Assembly (NCBI GenBank): GCA_005883955.1
Contig: VAXH01000059.1
Coordinates: forward strand, 1-49,633
From: Actinomycetota bacterium
GTDB taxonomy: Bacteria; Actinomycetota; Thermoleophilia; Gaiellales; Gaiellaceae
Reading direction: 5' to 3'
DNA: 49,633 nt
Below, piece after piece: positions 8,758 to 17,742 of the stretch; within the stretch, counting starts at the first letter, position 1; each line of letters opens with the position of its first letter. Both the position numbers and the translations under genes were made by a program. The notes below the pieces were generated by a model that saw only the letters and a list, made by a program, of their open reading frames with translations, ran no database searches and was not told where the DNA came from.

Positions 8758-9287
8758 AGCTCGAACTCGAGTTCCTCGCCGTCCTCTTCGTCCCAGTGCT
8801 GGCCCGTTTGCTCGAAGCCGAGACGCTTGGCGAGCGCCAGCGACGGCTCGTTCTCGGGCGAGATCGAAGCGACGAAGCGGCGAATGCCGTGCTCGCGCGA
8901 AGCCCAGTCGACCAGGGCGCGGACGACCTCGGTCGCGTAGCCGCGACGGCGGTAGGGCTCGAAAACCGAGTAGCCGACCTCGACCGCATCGGGCGCCTTG
9001 ACCGCGTTGACGCCGGGCGGGCCGTGGAAGCCGGCGTGGCCGACCATCGGTCGATCGCCCTCGGGCAGCACGACCGCGTAGACGAACCATTCCTGGATCT
9101 CGGGCCGCTCGCGCATCTGGCGCAGCCGGAAGTTGAGAAAGCCGCGATCGTGGGCGTCCGGCCAGTCGTCCGGCAGCGTCAACGTCGCCGCGGCCTCGGC
9201 GTCGCTTCGCCGCTCGGCGAGCAGCGCCTCGATGAAATCGGGCGAGAGCGAGACCAGCTCGAGGCGCTCGGAACGGATCGAAGCCAT
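8733..9287 (-). CDS. GNAT family N-acetyltransferase (RimJ/RimL-like)
   Basis: RLELVSLSPDFIEALL..., VEVGYSVFEPYRRRGYATEVVRALVDWA...NEPSLALAKRLGFEQTG. Confidence 0.9.
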   Translation of the reverse strand: MASIRSERLELVSLSPDFIEALLAERRSDAEAAATLTLPDDWPDAHDRGFLNFRLRQMRERPEIQEWFVYAVVLPEGDRPMVGHAGFHGPPGVNAVKAPDAVEVGYSVFEPYRRRGYATEVVRALVDWASREHGIRRFVASISPENEPSLALAKRLGFEQTGQHWDEEDGEELEFELHLRAASE

Positions 9288-9316
9288 AGATCGAGGCTAC
9301 AATTTGCAGGACATAC

Positions 9317-9679
9317 GGGGGCGACCTGGTTTCGACGTGGTCGATTCTCCGGCAGAGTTGCAAGCCGAGGTCCCCGGTCGGCCTCGTAAAACAACCGGGA
9401 AACAACGTAAGTGCGGATAACGATCACGCACTCGCTCTCGCTGCCTAATCAGTAGCTGAGCGCGTCGCTCCGAACTCGGCCCGTGGTTCGGGTAGCGGCG
9501 TCAAAAACGGGCTCGGCGCCTAGGGAGAGCCAATCGCCCGAAGCGCGACACCAAAGGATGGCTAGCCCGGCGGTTGGTCGGCTGCCAACCGGCCGGCGGG
9601 CGAAATTCAACGGCAGCCTAAGCTTGTAGACGCTCTGGCGGTGCGACCGCGGACGCGGGTTCGATTCCCGCCGCCTCCA
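9317..9679 (+). ncRNA. ssrA: tmRNA; tag reading frame 9413..9448 encodes ADNDHALALAA
   Basis: 5' GGGGGCGACCTGGTTTCGACG and 3' GCGGGTTCGATTCCCGCCGCCTCCA form a 7-bp acceptor stem and T arm; tag GCG GAT AAC GAT CAC GCA CTC GCT CTC GCT GCC TAA. Full CCA not encoded. Confidence 0.97.
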
Positions 9680-9685
9680 TGACCG

Positions 9686-9731
9686 ACGCGAGTCCGGCCC
9701 TCGCTTCCGCGAGGGCCATGACGACTCGCGT
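9686..9731 (+). repeat. Copy 2 of the nested hairpin module (9-bp outer stem, 9-bp inner stem, ATGAC bulge)
   Basis: ACGCGAGTC/GACTCGCGT outer, GGCCCTCGC-ttcc-GCGAGGGCC inner, unpaired C9695 and ATGAC 9718-9722. Confidence 0.8.
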
Positions 9732-9736
9732 TGGGT

Positions 9737-9780
9737 TTCGCCGCGAAGTCCGGCTTCGGCCATGACGACCCCGCGGCGAA
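9737..9780 (+). repeat. Copy 3 of the nested hairpin module
   Basis: TTCGCCGCG/CGCGGCGAA outer, GTC/GAC, unpaired C9751, GGC-TTCG-GCC inner, ATGAC 9762-9766. Confidence 0.75.
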
Positions 9781-9804
9781 TCAGGCTGTTGGTCTGGCTC
9801 GCCG

Positions 9805-10409
9805 CTAGGCTCGAGACGTTTGCGCTAGCGCAATCCAACCTGCGAGCGCCGCCAGCTTCTGATCCTGTGCCCAGGGCGGCCCGACTTCTCGCCGAAGCTG
9901 GTCGATCCAGACCCGCAGCTCGTCCCGGGCGACGCCGAGCGCCGACTCACCCTGCTCCCAGATCGACCGCTTCGGGACGGCGACGGCGTCCAGTCCGCAT
10001 GCCGTGGCGCCCTGCAGCAGCGCACCCTGGTAAAGCCGCCCCTCCGCGGCATGCGAGAGTGCGTGTGACGCCAGGATCGACTCGAGCCGAGCTCTACCGA
10101 GGAAGGTTCCCATGACGACTGCACACGACCGCACGGCGGCGCCCTCGTGCCTTGCCTCGCGCACCGTTCGCTCGAGAGCGGCGTCCGCTCGTTCGGCGGC
10201 GATCCGCTCAGCCGCTTCGACCAGGACGGCCACCGCAGCGGGGTCGAGCGCTCGGGACGCCTGGTAGACGTTCCTCCTGACACGTCCTGTCGGGTCGCCG
10301 AGCTCCGCACGACCACGGAACAGGACATCGGGCAGCGCGACTTCTCCCGCGACCACGACCAGCGCGGCCCATCCGGTGTGGGCGCGACAGCCGAGCGCCG
10401 CGGTCCGCG
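9805..10409 (-). CDS. Hypothetical protein; start not resolved
   Basis: Tail of ORF 9805..10947(-): HTGWAALVVVAGEVALPDVLFRGRAELGDPTGRVRRNVYQASRALDPAAVAVLVEAAERIAAERADAALERTVREARH...; reads as genuine protein only after the upstream gene's stop at 10410. Confidence 0.55.
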
Positions 10410-11771
10410 CTACGGGATGGACATCTTCGCCGTGTAGAGGTCGAATTTGTGCAAGGTCCCGTCCGGGTTGTCGCCCGTGCTGTTCGAGTTGTCCGACCAG
10501 GCCGGCCAGAATGCGCCTGACACAAACGCGGCATGCGTGTAGTCGCCGGTGTCGAAGAAGCTGTTTGCATCGACCGCGTTCGACGTTCCCTGGCTCACCC
10601 GGAAGTTGGGGGCGAACGTCGTGCCGCCGTTCGTGGAATCGGTGGCCCAGATCTGGAAGTCGTCGTTCCGAATCCCGTCGGTGTCTCCACTTCCGCCGGT
10701 CCCCAGGTCGTTCCGCGTGTCGTACCAGGAGACAGCGACGTCGCCGCTCGACTGATCGAGGGCGATCGCGGGGTTGTACTGGCTGTTGGTCGTGAGGTCG
10801 TCGTTCAACTTGATCGCCGGCGACCAGGTCGCTCCGTTGTTGTCGGAGTGCTGGAGCATGATGTCGGTGTTGTCGCTCTCGTTCGGCCTTTCCTGCGTCC
10901 AGACGAGGTAGACACGGCCGTTGTGGGCGCCGCCGCTCCGATCCCAAGCGAGGTTCGCCTCCGCGTCGATCGAACGGTCCGGCTGAGCCGGAAGGAAGTC
11001 GAACCCTCCGACATGGCTGTGTGCGACCACGGTCGGCTTGCCGAACCCGGCCGGGCCCAGGCCGTCCGGGTCAACGGCCGTGTAGATGTCCGCCCCGCCC
11101 TGGCCGTTCACCGCATTCTGGTAGGTCACCATCACCTGGCCGGCCGGCCCTACCGCGGTGTCGCCGTAGTCGCCGTTGCCGGGGCTGGGAACGTTCTCCG
11201 GCGTGCTGAAGCTTCCGAACTGACCGAGCCCGGTCACTGCTGCCCCGAATGCCTGCATCTGTTTTCCGGGGGAGCGCGTAAAGCTCACCCAGACGCTGTT
11301 CGGCCCGACCGCGATCGAAGATTGGTCACCGAACTTGGTCTGGATGTCCGCAACCTTCGTGAAGGAGCTACCGCCGTCCGTGGAGAGCGCGACGAGGACG
11401 TCGCCGTTGGTGTTGACGAGGTACGTCATCCAGAGGTTTCCGAAGCGGTCCCAGGCGAGCTGCTGGTCGCAGCAGATCTCCCCGAGCGTGTCGCCGGCCG
11501 CGCCGATCACTCGTCGCGTCCACGTCTGGCCGTCGTTGAAGGACACGCCTACTGCAAGCCCGGCGACGACGTCCGGCAGCGTCGACATCGCGACGACGTT
11601 CGAGGGGTTGGTCGGATTGACCGCGATCGCGTTTTCTGCCTCGTTGCCGGCCATGGCGGTCACGTTGATGTTCGAGGGCGGCGCGGCCGACGCCAGCGTT
11701 GCCGTGGCTAACGCAACTGCGAACCCCAGCACGATCGTGGAGGACGTGGACGCCAGAAATCGGCCGCGCAT
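10410..11771 (-). CDS. Secreted BNR/Asp-box (sialidase-like) repeat protein
   Basis: Signal peptide MRGRFLASTSSTIVLGFAVALATATLASA; repeats such as SFNDGQTW, LSTDGGSSFTKV, HSDNNGATWSPA, DSTNGGTTFAPN. Confidence 0.8.
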   Translation of the reverse strand: MRGRFLASTSSTIVLGFAVALATATLASAAPPSNINVTAMAGNEAENAIAVNPTNPSNVVAMSTLPDVVAGLAVGVSFNDGQTWTRRVIGAAGDTLGEICCDQQLAWDRFGNLWMTYLVNTNGDVLVALSTDGGSSFTKVADIQTKFGDQSSIAVGPNSVWVSFTRSPGKQMQAFGAAVTGLGQFGSFSTPENVPSPGNGDYGDTAVGPAGQVMVTYQNAVNGQGGADIYTAVDPDGLGPAGFGKPTVVAHSHVGGFDFLPAQPDRSIDAEANLAWDRSGGAHNGRVYLVWTQERPNESDNTDIMLQHSDNNGATWSPAIKLNDDLTTNSQYNPAIALDQSSGDVAVSWYDTRNDLGTGGSGDTDGIRNDDFQIWATDSTNGGTTFAPNFRVSQGTSNAVDANSFFDTGDYTHAAFVSGAFWPAWSDNSNSTGDNPDGTLHKFDLYTAKMSIP

Positions 11772-11932
11772 TTTGCTCCCCTCTCTCCTTTGAAGCGAGA
11801 CTGCGCGATCGTAGCTCCATCGCGGAGAGATAGTCAAACCGCTATTCCCGGTCTTCATCGAGGACGTGACCCGGGCTGCACTGCCCCGAGCTCGGCGGAG
11901 CTAGGATCGCTGGGAGCTAGGATCGCCCAGGC

Positions 11933-12706
11933 GTGTTCACCGTCGAGCAGCGAGACGCGCTGCGTGCGCGGATGCTCCAGCTCGCGGATGAGGACGAGCG
12001 CGTCGTCGCCGGAGCCGCTGTCGGCTCGCTTGCTGTCGGAAGCGGCGACCGCTTCTCCGACTTGGACCTCACTTTTGGGATCGCTGACCGCGTGCCGGTC
12101 GCGGACGTGCTCGATGCCTGGACGCGCACGCTCACCGAGGAGCTAGACGCGGTACAGCTCGTCGACCTCGAAGCGGGGCCGACCACTTACCGCGTATTCC
12201 TGCTGCCAGACGCACTGCAGTTCGACCTCTCCATGACCCCGGCGGCGGAGTTCCGTCCCGCAGGGCCGCGATTCCAGCTTCTCTTCGGCGAGACCGCCGC
12301 GGACGCGCCCGAGATTTCGGCACCGGTCGCGGGGAGGCTCTTCATTCCGGCGCCCGCGGTCGCAGGGGACATCTTCGGATGGGGCGTCATCTACGCGCTT
12401 CATGCACGGGCATGCATCGAGCGTGGCCGCGTGTGGCAGGCGGAACATTACGTCGGCGCGGTGCGCGATCATGCCCTCTCGCTCGCGTGCCTCCATCGCG
12501 GGCTACCGGCCGTGCAGGCGCGTGGCTACGACGAGCTACAGCCCGAGGTTCTCGCGGGCTTTGACGGTACGCACGTCCCGTCGGTCGAGCCCGGCGCACT
12601 GCGCAGAGCACTCGCCGCCTCTGTCCTCGGCCTCCTCCACGAAGGCTCGGAGGCGGCCGTGCCCGACGTGGATGTAGTCGGAGAGCGCCTCGCCGAGCTT
12701 CATTAA
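11933..12706 (+). CDS. Nucleotidyltransferase-fold protein
   Basis: GAAVGSLAVGSGDRFSDLDLTFGI matches the GS-x-G-x-SDxDL nucleotidyltransferase motif. Confidence 0.75.
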   Translation: MFTVEQRDALRARMLQLADEDERVVAGAAVGSLAVGSGDRFSDLDLTFGIADRVPVADVLDAWTRTLTEELDAVQLVDLEAGPTTYRVFLLPDALQFDLSMTPAAEFRPAGPRFQLLFGETAADAPEISAPVAGRLFIPAPAVAGDIFGWGVIYALHARACIERGRVWQAEHYVGAVRDHALSLACLHRGLPAVQARGYDELQPEVLAGFDGTHVPSVEPGALRRALAASVLGLLHEGSEAAVPDVDVVGERLAELH

Positions 12707-12746
12707 GTGGGCGGCCGACCGATGAGTTAGCGGCAGGCGGACGGTC

Positions 12747-13382
12747 TTATGCCGTGTGGACTGCCCCACGGTCTTGCGGAGGTCGTTCGAGGTCGCTGAG
12801 CCCGTGCTCGAGCAGGGTGTAGGCGCGGTTGAGGTCGGCGCGCAGGTGCCGGGCTGCAGGCGGCCCGTGCTCGCCGGCGAGCGCCTGTTTGCGGGCGGCG
12901 TGGAAGAGCTGATGGTGAATGCTGACGAGGAGCCCTGCGGCGATCCGAGCGTCTCGCTCGTGGATCTTCAGTTCCGCCTGGAGAGTCTCGGTCAGCACTT
13001 GCACGAAGCGCGCCATCACCGCGCGCTCCTTCGCTTGGAGGTGGGCGGACTCCTCGATGATGCGGGCGAAGGTCGCGAAGGCGGGACTGCACAGGCGCGG
13101 GCATTCGGCGGCCTGAAGGCGCCGCAGAGCGGCAAGGATCGACTCGCCCTTGCCTCGGCCCGTGATCGCCGCGACGAGGGCCGCCTCACGCGCGGGCACC
13201 TCGTCGAAGAAGAGATCCTCTTTGGTGGGGAAGTAGTTGTAGACGGTCTTCTCGGAGACCTCCGCGGCGGCTGCGACCTCGGCGACCGTCACGTGGTCGA
13301 AGCCCCGCTTGGCGAACAGCCCCATGGCCCGGTCGGCGATCTCCTGGCGCGTGTGCAGCTTCTTCGACTCGCGCAGGCCCAT
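12747..13382 (-). CDS. TetR/AcrR family transcriptional regulator
   Basis: RQEIADRAMGLFAKRGFDHVTVAEVAAAAEVSEKTVYNYFPTKEDLFF. Confidence 0.95.
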   Translation of the reverse strand: MGLRESKKLHTRQEIADRAMGLFAKRGFDHVTVAEVAAAAEVSEKTVYNYFPTKEDLFFDEVPAREAALVAAITGRGKGESILAALRRLQAAECPRLCSPAFATFARIIEESAHLQAKERAVMARFVQVLTETLQAELKIHERDARIAAGLLVSIHHQLFHAARKQALAGEHGPPAARHLRADLNRAYTLLEHGLSDLERPPQDRGAVHTA

Positions 13383-13403
13383 GGGCCGAGTGTAACCAAA
13401 AAT

Positions 13404-13447
13404 TTACAGTTGCAGAAAACTTTCAGTCTCTGTAAGGTCATGACCTT
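13404..13447. promoter_or_regulatory. Candidate operators in the tetR/MMPL divergent region: TTACAG-N20-CTGTAA and palindrome AAGGTCATGACCTT
   Basis: 13404-13409/13430-13435 inverted repeat; perfect 14-bp palindrome 13434-13447. Confidence 0.45.
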
Positions 13448-13471
13448 GTCCGAAGGGAAGGAGATTTCGTC

Positions 13472-15610
13472 GTGCTAGCTCGTCTCGCTCACACCGTCGC
13501 TCATCACCGACGCGCAATCATCGTTGCCTGGGTTGTCCTGACGATCTTCGGCGGCTTCGCCGCCGGCCAAGTCTCGAAGCGCTGGTACCAGAGCTTCTCG
13601 ATTCCGGGCAAGTCCGCCTACGAGGCGAACCAGCGAACGCTGAAGGCCTTCGGCAGCGGTGTTCGTCCGCCCAACGTCGTCGTCTTCCACACCAACGGAG
13701 ACGCGACGAAGAGCGGCGCGATCAAGCAGGCGATGCAACGCGCGGCGGACACGATGCCGGGCGCGCGGACGAGCTCGTACTTCTCCACCGGAAACCTCAT
13801 GTACGTGTCGCGCGACCGGCACACGACCTTCGAGGAGGTCTACCCGCCCGGTCTGGCCAAGTTCGACACCAAGAGCGGTGCCGAGCGCATGCGCACCGCC
13901 GCCGCGGCGGGCCTGCCGGCCGGCACGACCGTCGAGGTGACCGGCCATGATCCGCTCGAGGAGGCGAGCACGCACGGGGGCGGCGGCGGGCCGAGCGTGC
14001 TGCTCGAGGCGATGATCGGAGGCCTCGGCGCGCTCGTGATTCTGTTGTTCGTCTTCGGCACGCTGCCCGCCGTGCTGATGCCGATCGCTGTCGCGGTGGC
14101 GTCGATCCTCAATACCTTCACGCTTGTCTGGATCTTGACCTACATCACGAACGTCTCGATCATCGTCCAGTTCCTGATCGCGCTGGTCGGGCTGGGAGTC
14201 GCTATCGACTACGCGCTGCTGATGATCTTCCGCTTCCGCGACGAGCTGCGCGAGGGCGAGGATGTCGAGACCGCGCTCGTGGAGACGATGACGCACGCAG
14301 GCCGCTCGGTGATCGTCTCCGGCTCCACTGTCGCAGTCGGACTGCTTTCGCTGATCGTGATCCCGCTGCCGTTCATCCGCTCGATCGGCATCGGAGGGAT
14401 GTTGATCCCGACGGTCTCGGTGATCACCGCGATCACGCTGCTGCCTGCGCTTCTAGCAACGCTCGGGACGCGGATCAACAGCGTGCGCGTGCTGCCGAAG
14501 CGGCTCGTCGACCGCGGGCATCCGGAAGACGGCGCCTGGGGCCGCTGGGCGCGATTTGTGCTCCGACGTCCGTGGCCGGTGGCCATCGCCGGGCTCGCGG
14601 TCGTCGGAGTGCTCGTCGGCCTCGGCACGCAGCTGAACCCGAACGAGTCCCAGCTGAAGAACTTCCCGGGTAAAGGCACTGCGATCGCCGGTCGGCAGTT
14701 GCTCGCCGATGCCGGCATCAGTCCCGGCGTGATGAAGCCATTCGACGTTCTCGTCGAGCACGGCGGCAACACACAGGCGGTCGCTGCCAAGTTGAGCAAG
14801 GTCCAGGGCATCGCCGGCGCCGCGGCGCCTCCGTCCTGGCGCAGCGGCGGCGACTCGCTCGTCGAGGCCTTTCCCGCCATCGACGGCGCGGCGCCGGGCA
14901 TCCAAGGGATCATCAACCGTTCCAACGACGCGTTGAGCGGGACCGAGGCAACGCTCTCCGGCGTTCCCGCCGTCGACCGCGACTTCGTGCACGCCGTCTA
15001 CGGCAATTTCCCCTACGTCCTCGCGTTCGTCCTCATCCTCACCCTGATCCTGCTCGCACGGGCTTTCCGGTCGATCGTGCTGCCGATCAAGGCAGCGCTT
15101 CTCAACCTCGTCTCGCTGGCCGCGGCGTTCGGGATCGTCGTGTTCATCTTCCAGGAGGGCCACGGTTCCTCACTCTGGAACATCACCGCCACGCAGGCGA
15201 TCACGGCCTGGATTCCCCTGATGATCTTCGCGTTCCTGTACGGACTCTCGATGGACTACGAGGTCTTCATGCTCTCGAGGATGCGGGAGGCCTACGACGA
15301 GACGGGCTCCACCGACCGGGCGATCGAACTGGGGCTCGCCCGCACGGGCAAGCTGGTCACCAGTGCCGCTCTGATCCTCATGTTCGCGTTCCTCGTGCTC
15401 TCCTCGAGCCCTGGCTTCGAGATCAAGGAGTTCGCAATCGGGCTCGCGGCGGGAATCATCTTCGATGCCACGGTCATCCGCGCTCTCCTCGTTCCGGCGC
15501 TGATGCGACTCCTCGGGCGGGCCAACTGGTGGATGCCGCACTGGACGCGCAAGGCGCTTCTCATCCCCGGCCGCGAACCCCTGCCCGAACCCGCGACCGA
15601 CAACGCGTAA
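13472..15610 (+). CDS. MMPL family (RND-type) transporter
   Basis: ORF of 712 aa with duplicated membrane domains; GLGVAIDYALLMIFRFRDEL, FLYGLSMDYEVFMLSRMREAY. Confidence 0.95.
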   Translation: MLARLAHTVAHHRRAIIVAWVVLTIFGGFAAGQVSKRWYQSFSIPGKSAYEANQRTLKAFGSGVRPPNVVVFHTNGDATKSGAIKQAMQRAADTMPGARTSSYFSTGNLMYVSRDRHTTFEEVYPPGLAKFDTKSGAERMRTAAAAGLPAGTTVEVTGHDPLEEASTHGGGGGPSVLLEAMIGGLGALVILLFVFGTLPAVLMPIAVAVASILNTFTLVWILTYITNVSIIVQFLIALVGLGVAIDYALLMIFRFRDELREGEDVETALVETMTHAGRSVIVSGSTVAVGLLSLIVIPLPFIRSIGIGGMLIPTVSVITAITLLPALLATLGTRINSVRVLPKRLVDRGHPEDGAWGRWARFVLRRPWPVAIAGLAVVGVLVGLGTQLNPNESQLKNFPGKGTAIAGRQLLADAGISPGVMKPFDVLVEHGGNTQAVAAKLSKVQGIAGAAAPPSWRSGGDSLVEAFPAIDGAAPGIQGIINRSNDALSGTEATLSGVPAVDRDFVHAVYGNFPYVLAFVLILTLILLARAFRSIVLPIKAALLNLVSLAAAFGIVVFIFQEGHGSSLWNITATQAITAWIPLMIFAFLYGLSMDYEVFMLSRMREAYDETGSTDRAIELGLARTGKLVTSAALILMFAFLVLSSSPGFEIKEFAIGLAAGIIFDATVIRALLVPALMRLLGRANWWMPHWTRKALLIPGREPLPEPATDNA

Positions 15611-15646
15611 AGAAGGAGCGGGCAGGAGCGTAGCCCGCGATCGGTT

Positions 15647-15674
15647 GACCGTCGGCCGGCTTCGGCCGGCGGTC
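15647..15674 (+). terminator. UUCG-capped hairpin after the MMPL gene
   Basis: GACC...GGTC and GCCGGC-TTCG-GCCGGC stems. Confidence 0.4.
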
Positions 15675-15719
15675 AGCTTCTCGTTTGTTCTGGTTTGCTG
15701 CCCGCCTAGGATTGGCTTG

Positions 15720-16088
15720 GTGAGGGAGAGGGTTCTCGAACGAATCCGTGCGATTTGCCTCGCGCTGCCGGAGACGAGCGAGCGCCTCAGCCACGGCGCG
15801 CCGACTTTCTTCGTTCGAGGGAAGAGAGCCTTTCTGATGGTGCTGACGAATCACCACGGCGACGGGCGCTTTGCGATCTGGTGCGCCGCGCCCGAGGGCG
15901 TCCAGCAGCTGCTGACCGACGCCGATCCCGAGAAGTTCTTCGTACCGCCTTACGTCGGTCATCGTGGCTGGCTCGGCGTTCGGCTCGACCGCGGCCTCGA
16001 CTGGAACGAACTTGCGGGAATCGCCGAGGACGCCTACGCCGAGGTCGCGCCGGCCAAGCTTGTCGCCGCGGCTCGCACGACGCCCTAG
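15720..16088 (+). CDS. MmcQ/YjbR family DNA-binding-like protein
   Basis: ALPETSERLSHGAPTFFVRGKRAFLMV...FFVPPYVGHRGWLGVRLDRGLDWNELAGIAEDAYAEVAP. Confidence 0.88.
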   Translation: MRERVLERIRAICLALPETSERLSHGAPTFFVRGKRAFLMVLTNHHGDGRFAIWCAAPEGVQQLLTDADPEKFFVPPYVGHRGWLGVRLDRGLDWNELAGIAEDAYAEVAPAKLVAAARTTP

Positions 16089-16193
16089 CTCTAGCTCGCG
16101 GCGGTCCGCTGATTCAAGGGCACGTTTCTTCGTGTCGATGCAGTTCCGGTGTTTGGAACCGCATCCCTTCAGGTACCGCAAGAGAGAAGTCTC

Positions 16194-16868
16194 ATGGTCG
16201 TCCGGTGGCCTGTTCCGATCGTCCTCTCCCGCGGCGCGATTGTGCCGCTCGGTGTCTTCGCGCTCATCTTCGTCGCCTTCAGCGGCACCTCGAAGCCGTC
16301 CGTTCTGGCTGCAGCGGCACTGCTCGGCGGCGTCGGCGGCATCGTCTCGCTGATCGTCCACGAGCTGGGGCATATCAGCGTTGCACGCAGGCTCTCGGGC
16401 GTCACCCCTAAGAAGGTTTCGGTGATGTGCCTCGGCGCTGCGGCACACCTTGAAGGCTCCTACAGAAACGGCCGCGAGCAGGCGCGGATCGCGCTCGGCG
16501 GCCCCGAGGCATCGTTTGCCTTTGCGCTGGTCCTCAGCGCTCCGATCCTCTTTCCCGCACCTGCCTGGCTCAAGATCGGCTCGCTCGCGCTCGCTCTGCT
16601 CAACGCGGGGATCGGTGGGCTGAGCTTGCTGCCAGTGCACCCTCTCGACGGCCACAAGCTGGTTGTCGGGATCGTTTGGTGGGCGGTCGGCTCGGAGGAG
16701 CGGGCTCGGCGGATCATCAATCGCGTCGGGGTGTGGCTGCTCGCCGTCGATCTTTCGCTGTCGGTGCTCCTGCTGGCGGCGAGGCCCGTGCTCGGCGCCA
16801 CCGTGATCGCCATCGCCACGGTTGCGTACGGCCAAAAGCGCCTCCTCCGCGTCCCCCGCAGAGCCTAA
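16194..16868 (+). CDS. M50/site-2-protease-like membrane metalloprotease
   Basis: HELGH motif in TM context (SLIVHELGHISVARRL) and NAGIGGLSLLPVHPLDGHKLV. Confidence 0.82.
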   Translation: MVVRWPVPIVLSRGAIVPLGVFALIFVAFSGTSKPSVLAAAALLGGVGGIVSLIVHELGHISVARRLSGVTPKKVSVMCLGAAAHLEGSYRNGREQARIALGGPEASFAFALVLSAPILFPAPAWLKIGSLALALLNAGIGGLSLLPVHPLDGHKLVVGIVWWAVGSEERARRIINRVGVWLLAVDLSLSVLLLAARPVLGATVIAIATVAYGQKRLLRVPRRA

Positions 16869-16923
16869 GACCCCTCGAACGGGTGAGTGCCGAGCGGCCC
16901 CCGCGGGCGATCAATGTCAGGCA

Positions 16924-17742
16924 ATGCGGGACCGGCTTCGCTATGCCCTGCTGATCGCGAGTGCTCTGAGCGGCGTCGCGATCTTCACCGCGTTCACCTT
17001 CTACGAGAAGCCGGGGTTGGGGCTCGGCCACTTCTTCTACGTGTCGATCATCCTCGCCGCGCTGGCGACGGGCCCGGCGATCGGCGCCGCGGCGGCAGTC
17101 ATCGCGACGGCGATGTTCGCCACCGGCGTGATCATCAATCCGCAGATCCCACCGAGCGAGGTGCTGACCACGAGCACCGGCATCAGGTTCGTCACCTTCG
17201 TGACCGTCGGCATCGTTACCGGCTACTTCGCGAAGCGAAATCGGACGCTGCTGGCTGAGCTGCGGCTCCTCGCCGATCGCGATGCGCTCACCGGCCTCCC
17301 GAACACGCGTGTCTTCGAGCGCGCGATCGGAGAACGGCTCGCCCAGGACCAGCCTTTCGGGCTCATCGTCGGCGGCGTCGACGACCTCCCGTCGGGAACC
17401 GGCCAGGAGCGCATCGATGCCGACGACGTGCTCCGGCACGTGGCCTCGCGGCTGCTGCATTCCCTGCCGCCAGGCGACGAGGTCGCGCGGATCGGAGACG
17501 ACTCTTTTGCCGTGCTGACGTACGCCGGTAGCGCCGGTGACGCAGGCAAGGTCGCTGCCTACTTGCAGGGCTTGCTCGCTGCCGACGGCTTCGCGGTCAC
17601 GTTCGGCTGGGCCGCGTATCCCCAGGACGGCTCGAACGCCCTGTCGCTCTACCGGGCCGCGGACGAGCGTCTGTACGCGCGCCGCATCATCCACCGTCAG
17701 CCGAAGGTGGTGCCGCTTCAGAGCTCGGCGACCTCAGCGTAA
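16924..17742 (+). CDS. Membrane protein with a degenerate GGDEF domain
   Basis: TM N-terminus then LADRDALTGLPNTRVFERAI; signature reads RIGDDSFAVL in place of RxGGDEFAVL. Confidence 0.85.
   Translation: MRDRLRYALLIASALSGVAIFTAFTFYEKPGLGLGHFFYVSIILAALATGPAIGAAAAVIATAMFATGVIINPQIPPSEVLTTSTGIRFVTFVTVGIVTGYFAKRNRTLLAELRLLADRDALTGLPNTRVFERAIGERLAQDQPFGLIVGGVDDLPSGTGQERIDADDVLRHVASRLLHSLPPGDEVARIGDDSFAVLTYAGSAGDAGKVAAYLQGLLAADGFAVTFGWAAYPQDGSNALSLYRAADERLYARRIIHRQPKVVPLQSSATSA

Noticed and set aside
9133-9838. ORFs 9133..9420(+) and 9449..9838(-)
   Set aside because: They overlap the tmRNA gene and the hairpin modules and lack protein-like features.
10104-10120. Additional CATGACGAC occurrence, also at 49523-49531
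   Set aside because: These lie within or at the start of coding sequence and lack the GTCC plus nested stem context of the three real copies.
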